The position numbers and the translations under genes are program-made. A stretch of DNA of 64,000 bases from Sordaria brevicollis (Eukaryota > Ascomycota > Sordariomycetes > Sordariales > Sordariaceae): positions 62,001 through 126,000 of the forward strand of contig JAUTDP010000019.1 of NCBI GenBank assembly GCA_033439795.1, in the 5' to 3' direction. Shown here piece by piece: positions 12,610-22,706 of this stretch. Below the pieces are notes generated by a model. It was not told the origin of the DNA. It made no database searches and worked only from the letters and a program-made list of their open reading frames with translations. The stretch's first letter is position 1; every line of letters starts with the position of its first letter.

Positions 12610-13670
12610 TTATTGCTTCTTCTTGTCATGGTTCTCTGGGGCTGCGATGGCGGCCTCACGAGGTCTTGACATGCGCATGGCGAGCGTACCGTCTGGAAGC
12701 ACCACTTCAGACCGGCGGACTTGCCACAGTACGAAAGGATAGGTGATATCACAGACGAGAGAAGTTCCCCATAAGAATATGGCAAAGGGGTTGAAGACAA
12801 ATCCGTGCGCTTCTGGCCAGAACCACCAAAGGAAGACGTTGGCCAACACCAAACCGACCAGTGTCCCGATTGTTCGGCATAGCCTGAGGTGTTTGTTAGT
12901 GACGATCCGTGATGTCCGTGAATGTGATGGGATCATTAAGCGCGGTTAAGGCATTGTATATGAAACTATGGCGGCTTGCAAACTCGCAAATGTTTGCTGG
13001 ATTACCGCCTCAATCTCGCACCCGTATTCGACTCGGGTACACCGTCTTCCATGTTCATGTACCGGTACCAACGGGGAGAAAAGACATACCAAATCAAATA
13101 ACTTGTACCCCCAGAATGGCCCCGACTCATTAGCATGGCGAGGCTTCCCGCGCTGCCAGCCAGTTGACAGACGGCGGCAGACCAGAAGGCGACTTCGGTG
13201 GCGTCATATCCATCACGGCCGGCCCAGAACTTGCCCGTTTTATCGCCGGAGCCCCGGTGAGGCTCGGACATCCACCAAGCAGCAAAAGCGTAGTGACCCC
13301 AACATCCGACAACGGTCATGAGCGCAAAGATCCAGCCGATATGTCGGCCCACCCACGGATTCGTAAGCCGCCAGGCCGCGGGACCGAACTTTACGGTAGT
13401 GTAGATGAGACCGATATCCAGCAAGAGCCAGAAGGCAAAAGCAAGCTTTTCCAGTAGCATCTCGCTGACGTAGAAGGCATAGATGAGCTCCCAAGAGACG
13501 TTGAGAGCCAGGGCAAAAAGCGGCATGCCGTATGTCTTGGTGACCAGGGCACGGCGCGTCATCAGGATGTAGGTCGCGTCCCAGAACAGCACGCCGACGC
13601 CGAGCAGAGCGATGCTCGTGGGCACGACCCATGACGGGCAATGGGCGGGCGGCACATCATTCGAACCCAT
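12610..13670 (-). CDS. PaxB/Pyr4-like integral membrane terpene cyclase homologue
   Basis: Two exons (13670-13090 and 12883-12610) encode 284 residues. The 206-nt intron has donor GTATGT and a CACTAAC branch shortly before TCAG, and the join restores a Trp codon. Several hydrophobic helices fill the protein. It has the family hallmarks: SWELIY with Glu61, a WVGRHIGW-like segment, FWPEAHGF, and CDITYP with Asp239. In Pyr4 one Glu and one Asp at these two places are the proposed acid catalysts, so the active site looks intact. Relatives cyclise epoxy-prenyl meroterpenoid or indole-diterpene substrates in membranes. No prenyltransferase, FAD epoxidase or PKS gene lies nearby, so the substrate is unknown. 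The 3' tail ending in KKKQ may be an ER-retention-like cytosolic tail (inference). Confidence 0.75.
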
Positions 13671-14296
13671 TAGAGTTGGCGATGAAACTGAAGAGGCGTT
13701 GAGGTTTGGACGATGGGTGTGGCGGTTACCTTGGTGATGTTGAAGAAAGTAGGTCGGGTAAGCTGGAGCGGCTGTGTTGAAAGGTGACGAGGCCCTGAAG
13801 CCTTTGAACACGATGGCGAGACTTTTGCATTAGTGTCGTACAAACCGCTTTGTGAGGCACAGCCCATCATTGGCTGTTGTTGTCTTTGCGGAGGGAATCA
13901 TGGTAACAACAAGACGTAAGCACAAATACTAGGTATACCCGAATAACCACAAAAACCGACGACTGTCTGCATGTTGCCTTTCTGTATGTTTTTGTTTGTC
14001 TCGAGATAAGATGGTTTGGACGTTGACGAGGGGACGAGGTGCTGAAGTGACCCCGCTTTGAGCCCCCGGGACTCGGCAAGAGCACAGGCCACTTAACAGG
14101 GCACACAGGGGAGCTCCCCGCCATGGCAGGCCTTCCCCTGGGTCCTGGGACGCGTGACGTCGTTGGTGAATTGAATTGGACTTTATTTTTCGTGTCGCAT
14201 GCCGAGGCTGCTTCCACTCCAACAACCTAACCTCCATCTCCCGGCCGAGACGGCACGCCGCATCTAATGTCGACATCCTCACAACTGCATTGAGCC
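13671..14296. promoter_or_regulatory. divergent promoter region, cyclase homologue / DUF6604 gene
   Basis: 626 bases lie between the start codons of two divergent genes. No specific factor site is claimed. Open frames here on the minus strand lack an ATG that would extend the cyclase gene. Confidence 0.5.
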
Positions 14297-17170
14297 ATGG
14301 AATCGAAGGACAATCGAGTGGGCCGCGGTACATGGGCTCGATACAAGCTCGCTCAGGCCCAATTTACCAGCTGGGTCAAGCAAACCGCCGACAAGGTCGT
14401 GTCGAGAAAACAGAACGGCACCACCACCACCACCACCACCACCACCACTGCTCATGCAAATCTCGTCGAGACAACCACCCCCGCGCCCGTAAAGGAATCG
14501 CGAAGGCAGAAAAAGGCCCGAGCCAAGGCCACAGTTACCACCCCTCTCGCCGACCCCCGCCTCGAGACCAACATCGAAAGCGCCAAATCCGTCCACTGGA
14601 CCGAACTCGAGCTTCTCGCCCTCAAGATCGCCGACAACGCCAAACCCGAGCAGATCCCCGATGCCGCCGTTAATATCCTCCGCGATGTCGTCAACCTCCG
14701 CAAAAAGAGCTTCAAGTTCTTTAGTGGCGCTGCCGCCAAGCGACCCGAGGACAAGAAACTCCAGGAGAGCAACCAGACTCATGCCCACATCATCAACGTC
14801 CTCGAACGCATCCTTGCCAAGTTTGAGGCCCTGACTTCGGCTCGTCGAAAGGATACCAAAACCGAGAAGCACGACGAGAAGAATCCTATGGGCCTGTCCG
14901 ATCTCATCAACATGTTCTCCCATCTCGAAGTCCAGACGCCTCCCGACGCCGACGCGGCCGAAGACGAACAAGCCGAGGAGCCACCGTCCGAAGACGACCG
15001 AAAGTCAACAAGGTCCAAAAAATCGTACAAGAGAAAAAAGAGCAACAAGAAACCGCACAAGGAACGCCGGAGCGAGGCAAAGTCATCTCCTCGCCCATCC
15101 ACGACAGGCAACAACGATGAAACTTCGTGGCTGGATACATTCGATTGGGGCCTGCCCTCGGAAGACGAGGATGACGAGGACGACGAGTTCGACTTCTACA
15201 TGATGGTCTACTGCTTCTTTGAAGACTTCAACACGATCCGGAACTACGTCCAGGAGCGTTGGTGCGACTACTGGTACGATCGGTCCGTTCATCTCAACAC
15301 CTTGGCCGTCATCACCAACGCGGCTTTCGAGCTATTCCACATGCTGGAGTGGGACCTGATGAAGGCGCTCAAGTTCCATCCCGAGCTATACGCGTATAGC
15401 TTTATGATGGACATGCTCTTCATTCAGGTGGGAATTGAGCACATCGATTACGACTCATATGATGGTCTGAGCCAAGAGGAACACGACGAGCGGTTGTGGA
15501 AAGACGAAGCAGACTGGTTAGCTTTTCCTAGCTACTGCACCATCTTGCGGACGCTCAAAAACGTTCCTCCCGGCAAGGTTCCCATGCTGCCACCTTCAGC
15601 CCGGAAAAAGGTGGTTTACGGAGCGCACAACATGAAGACGTGGCAAGAATTCGAAAACGCAATCAGCTTCCAGATGATCACTGAGGGTTCCCTGTTGAAG
15701 GCCCTCAAGAAGAATATGCAAGTTCCGCCAAAACTACCAGCCGAGCCACTACTGTTGCAAGACTGGCAGGAATCGCTCAAGAGGCACGCCTTAACGTCTT
15801 CCCTGATCTTCTCCTTCCATCTGTGGGTCGATATCCGTCACATCATGGAAGAAGCAGTCATCAATCCGTTCAACGAAATGCAGAAAACGGGTCAGAGAGT
15901 GGTAGACGCGCTCTCTAGTCACGACCCCAGCACTGTGACAAGAGATCGAGCATTCAAGCGCGAGTATAAAGAACGTATCCAGGACACCACCGAGTTCCTG
16001 CTAGAGGACTTTACCTACGAAGACAAGCTATTCCGATTCCGACAGATGGGCATCGACGAAGACCCCGAGGAATTCTTCCTGCTCAAGAACGAGCCAGTAT
16101 GGGCCGGCCTGCTCGACTTCCGCGCGAGGCTCGTACACAGCGAAATGGGCCACCAGTTTGCCGCCTTCACCTACGTTCTTGAGGCCGCGTCCTACCTATA
16201 CCACGCCGCCCGTGCTGCCGACCCGAACCTACCTGCTTGGCCCAACATGGAGAGGCTTAACGAGACCTACCTCGACGACAGCATATTCAAGAGCGGATTC
16301 CTCGGCATCAAGGACCCCATCACGATTATCCACAACTACCAACTGGCGATCAAGCCACCAGCAGGCTGGACCGGCCCTCCCGACCTCGCCAGCCGATCCG
16401 GTTTCGCCCAATCAGTCAAGATCCGAAGAACACTATACTATCGCTACGGCTTCGCCGAGGAAGACTACTACTCCGAAATCTCCTACATGGAGCACCTGGC
16501 CATGCACCGACTCCAGCTTGAGCGGCGCCGAGGAACTCCCCGCACCCTAGTTGGTTCCACGCGCGAGTCAAATGACTTGTTGCTGGAAGGCGTAAAAAAG
16601 GAGGAAGAACAGTCTGGTGTAAACGGCAGCGCTGACTCTAGCTCTCTAACGACCACAACACCAACAACAGGCGGCGTCTACTCAGTCGCCCCACCAAAAC
16701 TAGACGAAAAAACCGAAGAGTACCTCCGCCGCAAAGCGGCTTTATCCAAGCTATCGCCCATCGAGATGTTGCAGCTCGTCGATGACTCCGTCCAAACACT
16801 CCTGGAAGGTCTTCTCCAGCTTGACTACCTGCGACTGTTCGACGAGGCGACGTTGTTCCTGGAAGAAGTCATGGATGAATATGGCGAAGAGATGCAAAAG
16901 CGGGTTAACTACAAGGGCAACGAAGGGCAGCCGCCCGCGAGGCTGGATAAGTTGCCTACTTATATCGGAGAGGACTTGAAGGCTGCTGCGGAGGCAGGCA
17001 ACTCTGAAAAGGAGAAGGAGATTATCGTCAATCTTGTTGAAGGGACGAGGGAGTTTATGACACAGATGAGGTTTGATAGGCCCGAGGAGGAAGTGGCTGC
17101 TGAGGAAGCTGCCCTTGAGGAGGCAGCTCTGAAGCTGGCAAAGAAGTATCTGCCGTCAGTGTCAGTATGA
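14297..17170 (+). CDS. DUF6604-type fungal protein (957 aa)
   Basis: A single uninterrupted exon of 957 codons begins at ATG 14297 in the context GAGCCATGG. The first 25 residues (TWARYKLAQAQFTSWV) match the start of the DUF6604 domain, found in large filamentous-fungal proteins of unknown function. A poly-Thr run near residues 41-51 comes from an ACC microsatellite. Residues about 210-290 are acidic and then very basic (KSKK/RKKSNKK), probably disordered and possibly a nuclear signal. The rest is a globular, aromatic-rich helical region. No membrane helix or signal peptide is seen. Function unknown; the family assignment rests on the N-terminus and the overall layout. Confidence 0.85.
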   Translation: MESKDNRVGRGTWARYKLAQAQFTSWVKQTADKVVSRKQNGTTTTTTTTTTAHANLVETTTPAPVKESRRQKKARAKATVTTPLADPRLETNIESAKSVHWTELELLALKIADNAKPEQIPDAAVNILRDVVNLRKKSFKFFSGAAAKRPEDKKLQESNQTHAHIINVLERILAKFEALTSARRKDTKTEKHDEKNPMGLSDLINMFSHLEVQTPPDADAAEDEQAEEPPSEDDRKSTRSKKSYKRKKSNKKPHKERRSEAKSSPRPSTTGNNDETSWLDTFDWGLPSEDEDDEDDEFDFYMMVYCFFEDFNTIRNYVQERWCDYWYDRSVHLNTLAVITNAAFELFHMLEWDLMKALKFHPELYAYSFMMDMLFIQVGIEHIDYDSYDGLSQEEHDERLWKDEADWLAFPSYCTILRTLKNVPPGKVPMLPPSARKKVVYGAHNMKTWQEFENAISFQMITEGSLLKALKKNMQVPPKLPAEPLLLQDWQESLKRHALTSSLIFSFHLWVDIRHIMEEAVINPFNEMQKTGQRVVDALSSHDPSTVTRDRAFKREYKERIQDTTEFLLEDFTYEDKLFRFRQMGIDEDPEEFFLLKNEPVWAGLLDFRARLVHSEMGHQFAAFTYVLEAASYLYHAARAADPNLPAWPNMERLNETYLDDSIFKSGFLGIKDPITIIHNYQLAIKPPAGWTGPPDLASRSGFAQSVKIRRTLYYRYGFAEEDYYSEISYMEHLAMHRLQLERRRGTPRTLVGSTRESNDLLLEGVKKEEEQSGVNGSADSSSLTTTTPTTGGVYSVAPPKLDEKTEEYLRRKAALSKLSPIEMLQLVDDSVQTLLEGLLQLDYLRLFDEATLFLEEVMDEYGEEMQKRVNYKGNEGQPPARLDKLPTYIGEDLKAAAEAGNSEKEKEIIVNLVEGTREFMTQMRFDRPEEEVAAEEAALEEAALKLAKKYLPSVSV
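14420..14450 (+). repeat. ACC trinucleotide microsatellite in coding sequence
   Basis: About ten ACC units encode a threonine run inside the DUF6604 protein. Length is likely to vary between strains without shifting the frame. Confidence 0.85.
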
Positions 17171-17593
17171 GTCTGTAAGAGTACTATAAGTCGGGGATGG
17201 GCTTGGTCAGAGGTTTATTGTCTCCGGTCATGTACACCTACAACGCTACTACGCCGGCCCTTGTTGGATACCAGAGGAAATGGTTGAAAATGTCACCGGT
17301 CAGTCTATTTCACAGTTAAGCAAGCGTCTCTTGTCAGCCATAAGCCTACTGGTAGTATACTTACTTTGGAGTTCCCTTATCTCAGTACAAACCTTTCCGG
17401 GGCTTCCTCGCACAATCCACTTTTTACCACATGACATCCAATTAAATCGATCTATTGATGAATTCAAATAATTCCTTTTCTAGGCACGGGATTCTACCAC
17501 CTTAGAACACCACAGCCCTAGTCGCTGTCACAAAAACTCGTGACGACCCCTTCACATATACCAGTCTCTCACTTCCAAGGACCCCTTTCAATC
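17171..17593. other. convergent 3' flanks
   Basis: This lies between the 3' ends of the DUF6604 gene (+) and the LysM-WSC gene (-). It holds probable 3' UTRs and no further gene. Confidence 0.6.
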
Positions 17594-18517
17594 TTATAGG
17601 CAGAGCCCCATGACCAACGCCAGCCCAACAATTCCCGCGACGAAGCGCCTCCCAGCCCCCGAAACCTCGGGCGAGCCGCTAGCACCCGGAGCGCCAGCGC
17701 CAGTGCTGGTAGCAGCGGCACTAGTACCGGTTTCCGTAGGGGTACCGACGCTTTTGCTACCCGTCGCTTCAGCACACTCATCAATGACGTCCTGGGCAGT
17801 CCCTTCCCTAAAACCATCCCCAGTCCGGAAAACAGCCAGCAAGTTCTTTCCGCCGCAAATCTCGGTCTCGTCACCCGAGCAAGGCGTGCTGCATTGGGCG
17901 AAGTTGGTCGTGATGCTCTGAGGGTTCCAGTCCATGTCCTCCGCGGCGGGCCACAAAGGGTCGACGGAAGCCGTCTCGTTGTTGAACGGGAGACCTGCGT
18001 AGTTTCCACACCAGCACTCGTCCCCGTTCTGCAATCCTGCAAACTCGTAACTCTTCTCCCGGCAAGCCAACGTGCACTTCTCGATAGTCATGTTATCCTC
18101 CCCCCCGTCGTCCTTTGGCGTAGCGCCGCCCTTGTTAACGCCAACGGTGATCTTTACGTCGAGGCTGCCGGACTGGAGACAGGAGAGAAAGTTGTACCGC
18201 AGAAACAAGGGGCTGATCTCGCTCATTGAGGTCCAGCTCGATATGCAGTACTCGGTGTTGTCTTCCTTCCAGCCCGTGCAGTCTACTCCGACTTGTGGGT
18301 TCATTTCGTGGAATTATTCCGGGCTCAACTTGTAGTATTCCCGTACGGCCTCGCAAGAACCATTGCCGACTTTGAAGCTACTGGTGCCTGTGTGGTACCA
18401 GCCATTGCAGTCGCAGGCTGATTGGGGGGAGGTATCGTCATCGCTGCCGTTGTTGGTAGGCATGGCAGTAACAGCGGCCACCAAGAGGGGGAGGAGAAGG
18501 GTAGCGGTGGTTTTCAT
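17594..18517 (-). pseudogene. LysM-WSC cell-surface protein, interrupted by in-frame stop
   Basis: One frame runs from ATG 18517 to a stop at 17594 and is broken only by a TAA at 18316-18314. Before the stop it encodes a signal peptide (MKTTATLLLPLLVAAVTA) and the first half of a LysM domain (GSCEAVREYYKLSPE). Straight after it the second half continues in frame (FHEMNPQVGVDC). Next come a WSC-like Cys-rich domain (MTIEKC, ECWCGN, CGG) at about residues 130-220, a Ser/Thr/Gly-rich linker and a hydrophobic C-terminus suited to a GPI anchor. LysM domains usually carry Gln, Glu or Asp at the stop position, so CAA to TAA is the likeliest lesion. LysM binds chitin or N-acetylglucosamine and WSC domains bind glycans, so the intact product would sit in the wall. 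I found no intron that removes the stop and keeps the frame. It may be a strain-specific null allele or an assembly error. Confidence 0.75.
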
Positions 18518-19717
18518 GGTGGATGGCTGTGGACGTGGTGGCCGGTGATGGCTGTTATTGCTAGGCCAAAATCAAAGGCTTGGAGAACGAGTGTATTGAT
18601 GGGGGTTGAGTGTGTAAGGACTGGTGGCATACTGCTTGAGGATTTGGCTTTTTATGTTGGAGGTGGGAAATGACGTTGAGGCTGAGCCAAAACGATCGTA
18701 GAAATTCACGAGAAAAAAAGCGGTGGCAATCGAAGGGTAGGTATGGATTTAACCCAGGCGCCGTTTAGTAGGGGTCGGATCATTGGTGCCGAGACTAACG
18801 ACGTCTAGAACTTCAGCAAGGGGTTGAGAAAATTCGAATGCTGCCCTACAAGGCATAATGAGCTTGAGAGAAAGGGGGGTTCAGGGACCGCGCCGAGCCG
18901 AGCTTGATGTAAGAAAGTCCGAGGCTCCCAGTCAGAAAGGCGGATGATTTGGGTTCAGGAAGGCGGTCGGCTAGCCGGTGAACATCGAAAGCTGAGGCTA
19001 ACTCGACCATTTCTTGGCAGGTACGGATACGACGTAGCGACGGAGCTACGTACCCTGCGAGTGTTGTCGAACGACTGACAAAAGTGACAGTTGGATCTTG
19101 AACGCCGAAGCTAACCTGATCCTTTCTTAGCAGGTACGGTGAATACGAGGGAGCTATATCGGGCGAATATGAACTTGTGTTGGGAGCCGAGGCTCCAGGA
19201 TGGTTGGAAATTATCGGTATGTGCGTTCCTTTTTCTCAGGTATTCTTCTCTCCGTCTGTTTCCTGTTGCTGGCTTCAAGATCAATCCAATGCGCTTACCG
19301 CACTCTTGCTGCTGGATCGGATCTTACATGTGCTTGGGGGAGATCTGATCGAGGTTGGTCTATCGGGCAAATGTGTAAATTCGGGCGAAGACGACTGTAA
19401 TTCGGACTGCGGTCTTATTGGATTGTAGTATAAAGGTGACTCCGACCTTTCAATTGACGTTCCTTTTCGAATAATGCAACTGGCCAGACTCCAGCCTCGA
19501 GTGTACTCAAGTGAGCGATACCCTCGATTTCCAGATCTGTGTGGCGAGGGCAAAGCAACATGAGAAGGTGTTGCGGAGTTGCCATTGTAAATCTAATCTG
19601 TAGCCATCGACCATCAAGTTCATCTCTTTCTTACCGAGCATTCCCACCAAAAGTGTCTCTAACGAACCAAACCAGATAAACAGTGTGTCCAAGTAACCTT
19701 ACGACGACGACGAACTC
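18518..19717. other. intergenic: promoter of LysM-WSC gene, imperfect direct repeats
   Basis: There is no coding support. Two similar 55-65 bp blocks start near 18980 and 19100, each with a GCTAAC..TTTCTTRGCAGGTACGG core. Between them ACGTAGC (19032-19038) and GCTACGT (19045-19051) form a short perfect hairpin. Confidence 0.5.
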
Positions 19718-22219
19718 TCAGCCCCAAATTTTCTCATCCCTTCCAAACTCCATAACCTTCGAATGCAGCTCCCCACTGCGAATCGCCTGGTAAATATCTG
19801 ACGCCATAGTCCCCAGAATTCTATTCCTCGACCACAAATCCGCACCGTCATCGACGTGCTTGGTCGTGACCTCTCCCGAATTGAGAACTTCCTTCGCCAA
19901 CTTGGCCATCTCCTCCTTCAGCAGCGGGGGATGATCAACCACGCCGCGGTTCAGCGGGATCTTCAAGTCCTTGCGGACAAAATCATAAATGACCTTCGAC
20001 CCGCGGCAGAGCCACCGGCCGGTATCCTGCCGACCTTCGAGCAAGGCCTTTCGGTGGTCACGATAACAGTTCTCCACCACCCGCGCGGCCTTCTCGTGGT
20101 AGGACTGCAAGTCGCTGATGCTCACGGTGGTACCATCATACTCCCTTCCGCAGTGAAGAAGTCCGAGAGCGTCGATGGCGGACTGCTTGACTGCCACAGA
20201 AGCACGGTCGGACACGTCCAGATGAGCCAGTTTGTCCCACTGATCGAGGATTTTTTCGGAGATCATGATGGCTAGGTTTTGACTGTGCTTGACGTCTTCG
20301 GCGGAAAAGGAGTCGTGGTTGGCTTCTGCGACACTGTCCTCTGGCTCTTTCCTCTCGGCAATGTCTGAGAGGATACCAGTTCCTATACACTTCGGTAGCG
20401 ACTCTCGGAATTCCAGTTGCAGAACACGGAGATCTAGTGCCTGGCAAAGGACGTAGATGTAGGTGGCTGCCATCAAGCTAAGTATCTCTACTGCCTCAAG
20501 GGCATACCGAGCTGCAACCAGAGCCATCGAGTTGACAGCTTGGTTTTGCATTTCCGCTATCTGGACATGCGAGCTTACTGGTTTCGCCAGGTACGCCAGC
20601 TCGGCCATGTACGCGGCCATGTTGACGTCGAATCCCTTGCACGTGTAGCTCTGGCTTGGTTCATCCGCCGACAGGTTTGGCGGTAATCCCTTGTTGGTCA
20701 TGTTGTTGAGCAACTCCGAGCTCTGCGTATAGAGTAAGCGGCCCAGGTTCTGCAGCGCGAGCATGGTCTTTTCCATCGCTGATGTGATAGCCATGGCCTG
20801 GAAGTTACCGCCGTGGTGAATGAAGCCGGTTGACGGGTCAATCAAAGGGTTATCTGTGGTTGAGTTGAGCTCTATTTCAACTTGTCTAGTGGCGAGCTCT
20901 AGATCTTCTAACTGGGGGCCTAACCACTGGGGCGAGGTCCGAAGCGCATATCGATCCTGGCAAAGACCCCGGACCTTAGCCGGTTCGCTGTCAGAGCCAT
21001 TGTGATGGGACTCAAAGTGCGCGGCAATCTTGGACTCGGCGAGGAAGGCAAGAATATTCGAGGCTGCTTCTGCTTGACCGGGGTGCGGCCGGACGGAGGA
21101 GATGAATGGATGATAGTTTGCAGCTGTGCCGGCAAGGGCTTCGGTACCCATAGCTGTCAGGAGCTGGACAAGAAGGGCCAATTGGTTGGCTTCATGGATG
21201 GCAACGGAGGCGGTTGCGCAGGAGGGTGCCGTGCCGTTGGTGACTCCGAGCCCTTCCTTGGCTTGGAAGCGTACTGGTTTCAACCCAATAAGGGGCAGGG
21301 CTTTATCGGCCGGTGTAATATCCGACTTGTTGCCTTCCTTCTTGACTTTGAGCCACACATCGGGATTTCCTTCGAGGGCGCCGGCAATGTAAGAGAGCGT
21401 CGACAAGTCACCAGAGGACGAAATGCTTCCCCGAAGCGGTATAATAGGAATCACGTCCTTGTCCAGAAGCTTCATGATGTTCTCCATAACGAGTGGTCGC
21501 ACAGCAGAGTGGCCTCTCATCAAGGAGTTGCACCGGATGAGCATGGTGGCCCGAACCACGGGGGTCGGGAGAGCATGGCTGCGCAGAAGCTCGTTGCTGT
21601 AAGGCTTCCCTGTCCTGGAGCAGATGCCATCGCGACCCTTGTCGTCGTAGGTAAGGACTCCAACGTTGAGGTGCTGGACGAGTGCGTCTTGCAAGCGCAT
21701 CAATGGCTCGGCTCCAACATCGGTTCGGGTATCGGCACTACCACCGAAGCCTGTGTTTACGCCGTAGATGACATCGCCGGCCTTAACGCGCTCCTCGAGC
21801 AAGGCGATGCTGCGATCGATGTGTCGGGTATCGGCTGGGAGATGGGCCTTTGCGCCATGTCTGTTATTGACGAAGTGTTAGTGTCTAGCCGGAAGGGTGC
21901 AGGACGGGGAGACAGTGGCATACAGGGAGACGGCAATGACATCGGCAATGGTTAGGTTCGAGCCCGATACCTCAATGCGCTTCTTCGACTTCCCCAACTC
22001 TTGGAGATGAGCCCAAGAACCGTACACAGCTCGCGCATGGGAATTGGTAGTGTCGGACATGCTGGCGAGCTTGTTTCGCCGGTCGCGAATCTGTTCGTTT
22101 TGTCTGGGTTTGATCGCGCGTCAGCTGCGGTGTAAGGAAAAAAGGAGGAGATACTTGGTGGACGGGATGCTTGCTGCCTGTCCGTCATCGGCGCGTCGAG
22201 GTTCGTCCTTGCCAAACAT
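19718..22219 (-). CDS. phenylalanine ammonia-lyase (PAL/HAL family)
   Basis: Three exons (22219-22155, 22103-21924, 21860-19718) give 795 residues. Introns of 51 and 63 nt have donors GTATCT and GTATGC. The splices read STK-QNEQ and AVSL-HGAK. The enzyme would remove ammonia from L-phenylalanine (possibly tyrosine) to give cinnamate. Motifs seen: the active-site loop Tyr in VIYGVNTGFGGSADTRT (Tyr114), the MIO cofactor region RGSISSSGDLSTLSY, GLGVTNGT, and NSTTDNPL with the conserved FIHHGGNFQ. The residues that should form the MIO group are Ser230-Ser231-Gly232 instead of the usual Ala-Ser-Gly. Length is slightly above the usual 700-740 for fungal PALs, mainly at the N-terminus. Confidence is high for the family and lower for substrate. 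Confidence 0.92.
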
Positions 22220-22706
22220 TAACTGGTGACCGACGCTGAAACAATAGGCAACCGGCATCCACATGCAGATACCCGGCCTGTGGCAGCCGCAACTCGGTGT
22301 TCGATTGGAGGGAGCAAACAAAAAAGAAAGTTGAAACAATGCCTTACAGTATGACGGTACTGTCTTGTAAGCTGTGTAATCGAAACTGTCACGACACTAA
22401 GCAACTCTGCGCAAAACACCAATGGGTGCTCCACGAGTTGCTTTTTGGACAGTGGCAGGAATTCCAAACTATTTATATGTTGATGACAAGATGGCTATGC
22501 TATCAATGCGCAGAGCCATCTCCAGATACGCGACAAAACCCTACACTATGGTACATGTCTTGCTCTTCCCTCCCCGTCCACCGCTATTTCGTGGCATTAA
22601 ACACACGATATCTCCCCTCCATCCATCTATCCAAGCAATCCACCCTCTTCTATGTTCTTGATGCACCCGAAAGCTGTGTTGTACTACAGTGTCTTGACTC
22701 ACTCTC
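22220..22706. other. spacer, PAL promoter and 3' flank of THN reductase
   Basis: 487 bases lie between two genes on the same strand. No other gene is seen. Confidence 0.5.

Noticed and set aside
14279..14971. 230-codon open frame (-) antisense to the DUF6604 gene
   Set aside because: Gly/Asp/Val-rich shadow of the sense coding frame.
18290..18350. An intron that would remove the stop in the LysM-WSC gene
   Set aside because: The possible GT..AG pairs (55 or 64 nt) shift the frame, lack a proper branch site, and would delete core LysM residues.
21002..21955. 317-codon open frame (+) antisense to PAL
   Set aside because: Shadow of the strongly coding PAL exon on the other strand.
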